A stretch of DNA of 38,136 nt, taken from UBA1479 sp038109305 (GTDB lineage: Bacteria; Pseudomonadota; Alphaproteobacteria; Rhodospirillales; Casp-alpha2). The stretch lies in NCBI GenBank assembly GCA_038109305.1, contig JAYNIR010000022.1:1-38136 (forward strand), given 5' to 3'. Under the pieces are notes generated by a model. The model worked only from the letters and a program-made list of their open reading frames with translations. It was not told where the DNA came from and did not search any database. Position numbers and translations under genes: made by a program. The number at the start of each line of letters is the position of its first letter. Positions within the stretch are counted from its first letter, which is position 1. Below, piece after piece: positions 16,297 to 22,002 of the stretch.

Positions 16297-16895
16297 GCCG
16301 CCTGCTCCATCGGCCACTGCACGACGTCGCCCAAAAGCGAGACCGCATCGTCGGCGCCGGTATTCCGCAGCATCAGCGGCCCCGTCGGCTGCGAGCCGGC
16401 GTTTCCGTTGTCTGACTTGATCCGCCGCCCGGCCAGCAAGACGCCGCCGGCGGCGAGCCCGCGCACGTGGCGGATCAACACCCCCTCCACATAAGGGAGA
16501 CCGCGGGCGTCCTCGACGGCGGCGAAAAACCACTTGGTCCGGCGCACCTCGGCTTGAGCCAAAGCAGAAATCTCCGCCAGATTCGCCGCATCGGAAAATT
16601 GTTCGAAATATCGAGGCGCAGGCGCCGGTTCGTATCGCCAGTCGCCGGCGTAGTCGCGGAGGCCATAGGTCAGCCCCATGGTCGCGGCGACGTGGGAGCG
16701 CACGCGGTCCAACACGTTTTTCGACAGGCCGACGTAAACGCCCGCATGGTCGGCATAGGACATGACCATCAGGTACACCCCCGGGCCCTGCAGCCCGTCC
16801 CAGACATCCGCGGGCGTAGCGCCGACAGCCGCCATGTCGACCGGGCCCTGCCAGTCGAGTTCGAGCACCTCGAAACCGTCGGCATCCATGTCCAT
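16293..16895 (-). CDS. GIY-YIG-fold protein in the molybdenum cofactor operon
   Basis: The 200-residue product has GVYLMVMSYADHAGVYVGLS at ~39-58, followed by KNVLDRVRSHV. GVY, then YVG about a dozen residues later, then a basic helix with R64/R66, is the GIY-YIG nuclease core. A later acidic helix (LAEISALAQAEVRR) could supply the conserved glutamate. The last ~60 residues (AGRRIKSDNGNAGSQPTGPL onward) look like a DNA- or protein-binding tail. It lies three bases after fdhD and overlaps mobA by four, so it is co-translated with molybdoenzyme maturation factors. A nuclease has no known place in that pathway; loss of catalysis and a new role are possible. Confidence 0.75.
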   Translation of the reverse strand: MDMDADGFEVLELDWQGPVDMAAVGATPADVWDGLQGPGVYLMVMSYADHAGVYVGLSKNVLDRVRSHVAATMGLTYGLRDYAGDWRYEPAPAPRYFEQFSDAANLAEISALAQAEVRRTKWFFAAVEDARGLPYVEGVLIRHVRGLAAGGVLLAGRRIKSDNGNAGSQPTGPLMLRNTGADDAVSLLGDVVQWPMEQAA

Positions 16896-16898
16896 GGC

Positions 16899-17837
16899 TC
16901 AGCGGCTGCCTTTGCGGGTTAGCTCCACGGGTTCGTCCGATGCGTCTTCGTGATCCGCGTCAAAGTCGATCCGGCCCTCACCGGCAAGCGCGACGAACCG
17001 ATTGCCCTTGGCCCGGCCGATCAGGGTCAGGCCCACGCCCTTCGCCAGTTCCACGCCCCAGGCGGTAAAGCCCGAGCGCGAGACCAGAATGGGGATTTCC
17101 ATCTGCACGGTCTTGATGACCATCTCGGACGTCAGCCGTCCGGTGGTGTAGAAGATCTTATCCCGGCCCGACCAGCCGTGCAGGAACATGAAGCCTGCAA
17201 TCTTGTCGACCGCGTTGTGGCGGCCCACGTCTTCCATGTATAGAAGCGGCCGGTCTTCCTTGCACAACACGCAGCCGTGGATGGCGCCGGCCTCGAGATA
17301 CAGTGACGGCGCGGTGTTGATCTTTTTCATCAGCGCGAAAAGCCAGGACGTTTTGATCCGCGCGTCGGGGACGAGCTTGACCCGCTCGAACTTTTCCATC
17401 ACGTCGCCGAACACGGTGCCCTGGGCGCAGCCCGAGGTCAGGGTCTTTTTCTTCAGCTTGTCCTCGAAATTGGTTTCTCGCTCCGTCCGGACGACGACGG
17501 TTTCCACGTCTTCGTGGAATTCGATGCCGATGACCCGGTCTTCGGCGATCAGCATGTTCTGGTTCACCAGGTAGCCGACGGCGAGATATTCCGGATAATC
17601 GCAGATCGTCATCATGGTGACGATTTCGCGGCCGTTGAGGAACAGCGTCAGCGGGCGCTCGACTGTGACGGATGCGATCACCGGCGAGCCGTTCTGGTCG
17701 ATGCCCGGAACCTTTTCGGTCAACCGGGGGTCGGCCGGGTCGGGGGCGAGGATGAACTCACCGTCTTCCGGCACGGCGGTGCCCAGCGGCGCCAAAAGCC
17801 TGCCCGGTCCGCCGATCCGTTGTTCCGCCTGCGCCAT
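16899..17837 (-). CDS. fdhD: FdhD, sulfurtransferase for formate dehydrogenase
   Basis: This 312-residue protein carries sulfur from a cysteine desulfurase to the molybdenum cofactor of formate dehydrogenases, a step needed for activity. Family landmarks are VERPLTLFLNG and ICDYPEYLAVGYL, the SGCAQG loop with C137, HGCVLC (C189, C192) and the strongly conserved MEDVGRHNAVDK. FYTTGRLTSEMV and SRSGFTAWGVELA follow. E. coli FdhD uses a CxxC pair at the loop where only C137 is seen here, so this form may work with one cysteine. It is also called FdsC in fds operons. It is the first gene of the minus-strand maturation operon. Confidence 0.95.
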   Translation of the reverse strand: MAQAEQRIGGPGRLLAPLGTAVPEDGEFILAPDPADPRLTEKVPGIDQNGSPVIASVTVERPLTLFLNGREIVTMMTICDYPEYLAVGYLVNQNMLIAEDRVIGIEFHEDVETVVVRTERETNFEDKLKKKTLTSGCAQGTVFGDVMEKFERVKLVPDARIKTSWLFALMKKINTAPSLYLEAGAIHGCVLCKEDRPLLYMEDVGRHNAVDKIAGFMFLHGWSGRDKIFYTTGRLTSEMVIKTVQMEIPILVSRSGFTAWGVELAKGVGLTLIGRAKGNRFVALAGEGRIDFDADHEDASDEPVELTRKGSR

Positions 17838-18018
17838 GTCACCTCCCCGCGGTTCTAAACCATCCGTCGGCCCGTCGTCGGCCGGTCGCTGCCACCCTGT
17901 GATAACATGACCCCTACATAGGGAGCGGGAGTTTCGACGGCAAGGTCCGATAAATCAGGGAAAACAGGCTCTCTTTGGCCATTCCGCCGTCATATTCGTT
18001 TCGTTTGCCCAGGCGTTC

Positions 18019-18038
18019 CCCGGCTGCTATCAGCCGGG
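18019..18038 (+). promoter_or_regulatory. Perfect hairpin abutting the start codon of the histidine phosphatase gene
   Basis: CCCGGCTG (18019-18026), loop CTAT, CAGCCGGG (18031-18038) gives an 8-bp stem one base before ATG at 18040. The only Shine-Dalgarno-like bases (GGGA) are in the 3' arm, so the folded mRNA would hide the ribosome site. Confidence 0.5.
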
Positions 18039-18039
18039 A

Positions 18040-18690
18040 ATGACGTTTCCCGACATCATCCTGATCCGCCACGGACAAACCGAATGGAACGCCGAAGGCC
18101 GCATCCAGGGCCAAGGCGATTCCGTCTTGTCCGGTCTGGGCCATGCCCAGGCGGCGGCCTACGGGCGGCTGCTGGCGGACCGGTTCCGGCCCCTGGACCG
18201 CTATGCGCTTTACCGCAGCCCCGCCGGGCGCTGCGCCCACACGGCGGCGCTGGCGGCGAAGGCCGCGGGCCTCAACCCGGCGGCCTTCACGGTCGACGAC
18301 CGGCTGATCGAAAAAGCCTACGGCGCCTGGGAAGGCCTGACCCGGCCGGAGATTGCGCTGGCCGGCGACGAATCCCAACTGCGCGCCATGGACGCCGACC
18401 CGTGGCGCCACCGCACCCCGCCGAGCCCGACGGCAAAGAATGAAACGCTTGAAGAAGTCAGCCGCCGCGCCCAAGCGTGGCTTCGCGCCCTCGATCCGTC
18501 GCGACCCGTAATCGCCGTCAGCCACGGCGGCACAGGGCGGTGCCTGATCGGCGCCTATCTGGGATTGGGTGTCGACGACATCCTGGCCATCCGCATGCGA
18601 CAGGACGTGATCTTTCATCTGTCGGCGAACGGGCTCGACATTCTGGGAACGGATGTTAACTCGAATTTGATTACCTATTTACCTTGCTGA
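18040..18690 (+). CDS. Histidine phosphatase (phosphoglycerate mutase-like) family protein
   Basis: The 216-residue protein begins MTFPDIILIRHGQTEWN: R10-H11-G12 is the catalytic RHG motif with H11 the phosphorylated residue. GRIQGQGDSVLSGLG follows, then GAWEGL (E98, likely proton donor) and SHGG (H162). This is a complete two-histidine phosphatase of branch 1. The substrate cannot be told from sequence; relatives act on sugar phosphates, cobalamin precursors or phosphoproteins. It stands alone, between divergent fdhD and convergent DUF1330. The start is fixed by the family N-terminus even though it lacks a free ribosome site (see hairpin). Confidence 0.88.
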   Translation: MTFPDIILIRHGQTEWNAEGRIQGQGDSVLSGLGHAQAAAYGRLLADRFRPLDRYALYRSPAGRCAHTAALAAKAAGLNPAAFTVDDRLIEKAYGAWEGLTRPEIALAGDESQLRAMDADPWRHRTPPSPTAKNETLEEVSRRAQAWLRALDPSRPVIAVSHGGTGRCLIGAYLGLGVDDILAIRMRQDVIFHLSANGLDILGTDVNSNLITYLPC

Positions 18691-18702
18691 AATAGGGACA
18701 AT

Positions 18703-18728
18703 GTAAAGGCCCGGCGAGGGTCCTTTAC
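18703..18728. terminator. Bidirectional terminator-like stem-loop
   Basis: GTAAAGG-CCC pairs with GGG-t-CCTTTAC around a GGCGA loop, with one bulged T. It lies between the histidine phosphatase stop (18690) and the convergent DUF1330 gene, whose stop codon is inside the 3' arm. Short A/T ends flank both arms, so it could end transcripts from either side. Confidence 0.6.
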
Positions 18729-19015
18729 TTCAGACCGTCGACCAGCATCAGGTGCCCGTCGGCTGATGCCTGACGCAGCGCCAGCGGCCTTTCATACATG
18801 TCCGACGCGTGCCACGCCTTGGCGGCGGCCATGTCCGGGAATTCCAGGATCACCGTGCGGGACGACCGCAACTCGCCCTCGAGCGCGACCTGTTCGCCGC
18901 CGCGGACCAGATAGCGCCCGCCGAACGCCTCGATCGTCGCCGGCACCAGCGCCTGATATTCCTTGAACGTTTCCGGATCGGTGATGTTGATCTGGGCGAT
19001 CAGGTATGCGGGCAT
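18725..19015 (-). CDS. DUF1330 family protein
   Basis: The 96-residue protein MPAYLIAQINITDPETFKEY, then VPATIEAFGGRYLVRGGE and ...LEFPDMAAAKAWHAS, is a textbook DUF1330 domain: a small ferredoxin-like alpha/beta fold that forms dimers. Its biochemical role is not established; members are often near oxidoreductases. The full family length is present. GGGGAGGATAAA precedes the ATG, a strong ribosome site. The downstream end overlaps a terminator-like stem. The ~115 bases upstream hold no gene but contain GC-rich short repeats (cgctc/ccgct) at 19030-19085. Confidence 0.9.
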   Translation of the reverse strand: MPAYLIAQINITDPETFKEYQALVPATIEAFGGRYLVRGGEQVALEGELRSSRTVILEFPDMAAAKAWHASDMYERPLALRQASADGHLMLVDGLK

Positions 19016-19132
19016 TATTTTATCCTCCCCTCAATCGCCGGGCGCTCACTCCGTTCGCTTGGCTTTCGCTCCGCTGGCGCTCCGCGGAACCTCAACGGTC
19101 CAGTTGTGAGACCATCCTGCTGAGATTGGCAC

Positions 19133-19786
19133 TTATTTCAAGTGGCCCTGTTTGACCCACAGCAGGCAGCCCGGTTTGGTCCTGGGGCTGTGGCGGGAGC
19201 CGGGCGGCAGGCGGAACCAGGCGCCCTTCCCGTAAACACCGCTTTCGTCCTCCATCTCGCCGTCGAGAACCAGCACTTCCTCGCCCCCCGGATGGTAGTG
19301 GGGGTCGGCGACGCAACCGGGGCCCATCTTGGTGAGCCAGACTTTTTCGTCGCCGTATTCATGGAGGTGCTGGCGGAACAACCCCGCCGGCGCGCCGTCG
19401 ACCCAGTCGCCGTCATTGGTGTCGATCGTCACCTGCGTCTGATCGGCGGGATCCATCTGGCGGAGCTTGACGAAGATCGTGCAGCCGTCCGCCGTCCGGG
19501 GTGCGTGGCTTGACCCGACCGGGTTTCGCACGTAGGTACCGGCCGGATAATCCCCGCTCTCGTCGGAAAACACGCCGTCGAGCACCAAAAATTCCTCGCC
19601 GCCGCCATGCACGTGGGTCGGAAACACCGACCCCGGCGCGTAGCGGACGATGGAGGTCGCATGGGCGACTTCGTCGCCGTCGCGGTCCAGCATCCGGCGG
19701 TCGACGCCGGGAAATGGCGACGGAACCCAATCGAGCGCGTTGGAATCGACCCAGGCAGGCTTTGTCAGATCGGCGTGGAGTTTCAT
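19133..19786 (-). CDS. Two-domain cupin protein (ChrR-like)
   Basis: The 217-residue protein contains two cupin halves. The first has FPTHVHGGGEEFLVLDGVF, then PRNPVGSSHAP-like YVRNPVGSSHAPRT. The second has DPHYHPGGEEVLVLDGEM, then FRLPPGSRHSPRT. Each HxHxGGEE...H set can bind one metal ion. The ChrR-type cupin is an anti-sigma factor domain in some proteins, but here there is no zinc-finger sigma-binding part, so an enzyme or small-ligand binding role is as likely. GGGGGAGGAGA lies before the ATG at 19786. The open frame continues upstream to 20572 only as a shadow of GC-rich DNA. Confidence 0.87.
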   Translation of the reverse strand: MKLHADLTKPAWVDSNALDWVPSPFPGVDRRMLDRDGDEVAHATSIVRYAPGSVFPTHVHGGGEEFLVLDGVFSDESGDYPAGTYVRNPVGSSHAPRTADGCTIFVKLRQMDPADQTQVTIDTNDGDWVDGAPAGLFRQHLHEYGDEKVWLTKMGPGCVADPHYHPGGEEVLVLDGEMEDESGVYGKGAWFRLPPGSRHSPRTKPGCLLWVKQGHLK

Positions 19787-19872
19787 GGCGTTCGGGTCTC
19801 CTCCCCCAATTCGGGCCCCGCTTTGGATCCCGCTTCGGGGAACGTGGGGGCTCAAACATGCCTCTCTTCCGC

Positions 19873-19898
19873 CCGCCGCGCAACCAACAGCGCGGCGG
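19873..19898 (-). terminator. Stem-loop after the TetR/COQ9-like gene
   Basis: CCGCCGCGC (19873-19881) and GCGCGGCGG (19890-19898) form a perfect 9-bp stem with an 8-base loop, 44 bases beyond the reconstructed end of the regulator gene. No T tract is present, so it is a weak or factor-assisted terminator candidate. Confidence 0.4.
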
Positions 19899-19941
19899 AA
19901 GCCATGTGCTGCATTTTCAAGAATCAGCCCCCGGGCGCCGG

Positions 19942-20520
19942 TCAGGCGGCTTCGCGGTTTTGCCGAAACATCCGCGCCGTCGCGCGGTCGGCCTGATCCA
20001 GCCGCCTCGCCAGAAACGCCCGAGTCTGTTCCTGGCCGTCGCTGACGTCCCGGCACCAGAACCGGAGCGCCGCGAGAAATCAGACCGTCAAACCGATTTC
20101 CTCGATCTGCTTTTGCCGCCCACCCGCCGTCATGCCGGCGGCATCGCGCAGCCATTGGATCAGCCGCGATAGGTTGAACACCATGGGCACGTAATGATGC
20201 GGGTGGGCGACCCTTATTTTTCCGGCCAGCATTTGGGCGGTGACGTTTCGATGCGGCGCCAGGGCATCGAACCAGCGCTGCATCAGGATTTCCAGCCGGT
20301 CGCGCACCGGCTTTTTCCGGAACCCACGGGACGGCTTGGCAAGCATGGCGTCCTGGGCTGTCCGGAACCACGCGTCGGCGATGGCGTCCTTGTCGCGGTA
20401 GTGCCCGCGCAGATCTTTGGCGCTCATGCCGAGGCCGTCCGCCAGCATGCTCAGGTTCAACCCCTGCCAGCCGATGCGGTCGGCCGCCTTCAGGGCCGCG
20501 TCGAGAATGGTTTCCGTCAT
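19942..20520 (-). pseudogene. TetR/COQ9-like regulator interrupted by an in-frame TGA
   Basis: The first 146 residues run MTETILDAALKAADRIGWQG to ...KQIEEIGLTV and stop at TGA (20080-20082). The same frame then continues for 45 more codons, FLAALRFWCRDVSDGQEQTR, AFLARRLDQADRATARMFRQ and NREAA, to TGA at 19942-19944. That downstream part is the usual last helix pair of COQ9/TetR-like proteins (xLxFWxxDxSxxxExTxAFLxRRL), so the true gene length is ~192 codons. A single change (TGG or CGA to TGA) explains the break. The N-terminal helix-turn-helix (LNLSMLADGLGMSAKDLRGH) is intact, so the short product might still bind DNA. It is divergent from two YeeE/YedE genes. Confidence 0.75.
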
Positions 20521-20537
20521 ACATCATAGTGTATGAC
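20516..20537. promoter_or_regulatory. Perfect palindrome over the TetR-like start codon
   Basis: GTCATACA (20516-20523), six-base spacer, TGTATGAC (20530-20537). The left arm contains the start codon of the regulator (20518-20520). Size and placement suit a TetR-type autoregulatory operator. Confidence 0.6.
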
Positions 20538-20570
20538 AAACCGCAAACCATTGAAACGGCAGCCCGATAC

Positions 20571-20595
20571 ACTTTATAGTTTTTGAATATAAAGT
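20571..20595. promoter_or_regulatory. Palindrome upstream of the YeeE/YedE genes
   Basis: ACTTTATA (20571-20578), nine-base spacer, TATAAAGT (20588-20595), 19 bases before the ATG at 20614. It probably overlaps the promoter. ArsR-type sulfide/persulfide sensors (BigR/SqrR) control many YeeE/YedE genes through AT-rich palindromes of this kind, but a TetR site is also possible. Confidence 0.55.
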
Positions 20596-20613
20596 CTTGA
20601 GGGAGACGCCGTC

Positions 20614-21045
20614 ATGGAAAACTTCACCCCCGTGCCTGCCCTGTTGGGCGGCTTGTTGATCGGGCTGTCGGCGGCGCTGCTGCTGTGGGCCAACGGACGG
20701 GTCGCCGGGATCAGCGGCATTGCGGCGCCGCTACTCAGGCCGCCGGACGCGGATCATGGGTGGCGCGCCGCGTTCATCATCGGCCTGGTCGCGGCGGCGC
20801 CGATCTATGGCGTGGTCATCGGTGAAACGTTTGCCATCACCATTTCATCTTCGGTGCCGGTGTTGCTCGCGGGCGGTTTGCTGGTCGGCTTCGGCGCCGG
20901 GCTCGGCAGCGGTTGCACATCCGGGCACGGCATCTGCGGGCTCGGCCGACTGTCGGGCCGCTCGCTGGTTTCGACGCTGACGTTCATGGCGACCGCCGTC
21001 GCAACGGTCGTCATCGTGCACCATCTGATCGGGGGGATCGGCTGA
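20614..21045 (+). CDS. YeeE/YedE family sulfur-compound transporter, first half
   Basis: The 143-residue membrane protein has about four helices: LGGLLIGLSAALLLWANGRV, AAFIIGLVAAAPIYGVVIG, VLLAGGLLVGFGAGLGSGCT and STLTFMATAVATVVIVHHL. GSGCTSGHGICGL is the YeeE/YedE signature with conserved cysteines thought to handle thiosulfate or sulfide-derived sulfur. It is half the size of E. coli YeeE and pairs with the next gene, which it overlaps by one base (TGATG). GAGGGAGA precedes the ATG. Confidence 0.9.
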   Translation: MENFTPVPALLGGLLIGLSAALLLWANGRVAGISGIAAPLLRPPDADHGWRAAFIIGLVAAAPIYGVVIGETFAITISSSVPVLLAGGLLVGFGAGLGSGCTSGHGICGLGRLSGRSLVSTLTFMATAVATVVIVHHLIGGIG

Positions 21046-21470
21046 TGGGAAAGATCGTCACGGCCCTCGCCGCTGGGCTGTTGTTCGGGCTCGGCCTTGC
21101 CGTATCGCGCATGATAGACCCTGCGAAGGTCTTGGGCTTTCTCGACGTCGCCGGCGATTGGGACCCTAGCCTGGCGCTGGTCATGGGGGGCGCTCTCGCC
21201 GTGACCATCCCGGCATACCGCCTCGCCCGCGGCGCCGCCGGGCCTTGGCTTGAAGGCGCCTTTCACCTGCCGACGGCAAAAGGCATTGACGCGCGGCTGA
21301 TCGCCGGCGCGGTTATTTTCGGCATCGGCTGGGGTCTGGTCGGGCTCTGCCCGGGTCCGGCGATTGCGGGCATCGGGCTCGGCAATTGGGAATCGCTGGT
21401 CTTCGCCGCCGCCATGGGGGGCGGTTTCATCGCCGTCGGCGCATTGACAGGGCACAGCCGCGTCGGCTGA
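21045..21470 (+). CDS. YeeE/YedE-like (DUF6691) sulfur transporter, second half
   Basis: This 141-residue membrane protein opens MGKIVTALAAGLLFGLGLAV, then SRMIDPAKVLGFLDVAGDWD, and ends with a helix IAGAVIFGIGWGLVGLCPGP. SRMxxPxKVxGFLD and GLxGxCPGP are the DUF6691 hallmarks; the CPGP cysteine matches the one in the first half. The two half-proteins probably form one transporter. The start at 21045 shares a base with the preceding stop; an open frame from 20913 is not supported. Sulfur supply could feed FdhD-dependent sulfuration, but nothing in the sequence proves it. Confidence 0.9.
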   Translation: MGKIVTALAAGLLFGLGLAVSRMIDPAKVLGFLDVAGDWDPSLALVMGGALAVTIPAYRLARGAAGPWLEGAFHLPTAKGIDARLIAGAVIFGIGWGLVGLCPGPAIAGIGLGNWESLVFAAAMGGGFIAVGALTGHSRVG

Positions 21471-21495
21471 CTATACGGACTGCTATCAGGGCGCG

Positions 21496-21783
21496 TCAGT
21501 AGACCAGTTTGCGGATGTCGTCGGCGTTGGTCGGCCACTTGGACCATTCGCGGGCGCTGAGCCCCCAATTGTTGACGGTCGCCTTGTCGATGCCCTGTTC
21601 GATCAACCACCGGCAGGTTTTGGTCTGACCGGCGGCGGCGGCATACATCAGGGCCGAATTGCCGTGGGCGTCAATGGTGTTAATCTTCATCCCCGCGTCG
21701 ATGGCGGCGGCAAGGCCATCCCGGTCGCCCCGCTGGGCCAGCAGCATGAAGTCGTCCGGCGTCATTTTCGTCTTGTCGGTCAT
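21496..21783 (-). CDS. Small ankyrin-repeat protein
   Basis: The 95-residue protein has TPDDFMLLAQRGDRDGLAAA, then INTIDAHGNSALMYAAAAGQ and TKTCRWLIEQGIDKATVNNW. This is two to three ankyrin repeats (DxxGxTALxxAAxxG pattern) and little else. It probably binds another protein. GGAGGACCCC precedes the ATG at 21783; the open frame to 21852 is not supported. It is convergent with the YeeE pair, 25 bases apart. No signal peptide is seen. Confidence 0.8.
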   Translation of the reverse strand: MTDKTKMTPDDFMLLAQRGDRDGLAAAIDAGMKINTIDAHGNSALMYAAAAGQTKTCRWLIEQGIDKATVNNWGLSAREWSKWPTNADDIRKLVY

Positions 21784-22002
21784 GGGGTCCTCCGCGCGCT
21801 CTCGGTCTCGGCGCCTTAGGTAAGATGCGCCGAAAGGTTTGTAAACGCCCAAGGCGGTCCAGCATCGGCGGACAGCCTGAACGCGAATACCCCTAACCCC
21901 AATACCATTTTAATTTGGCGCGAAATGCCCTATGTGAAGGGCACGCGAAAGCGGGCCGCCCGCAATGGCCCGCCCGTGGGGAGAGACAAGTCAGATAACG
22001 CT

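Noticed and set aside
19025..19090. CRISPR-like or satellite repeat
   Set aside because: Short imperfect cgctc/ccgct units of irregular spacing only; too weak for an array and without spacers.
19787..20572. N-terminal extension of the cupin frame
   Set aside because: The frame is open by chance across the TetR-like gene; the cupin family start at 19786 has a strong ribosome site.
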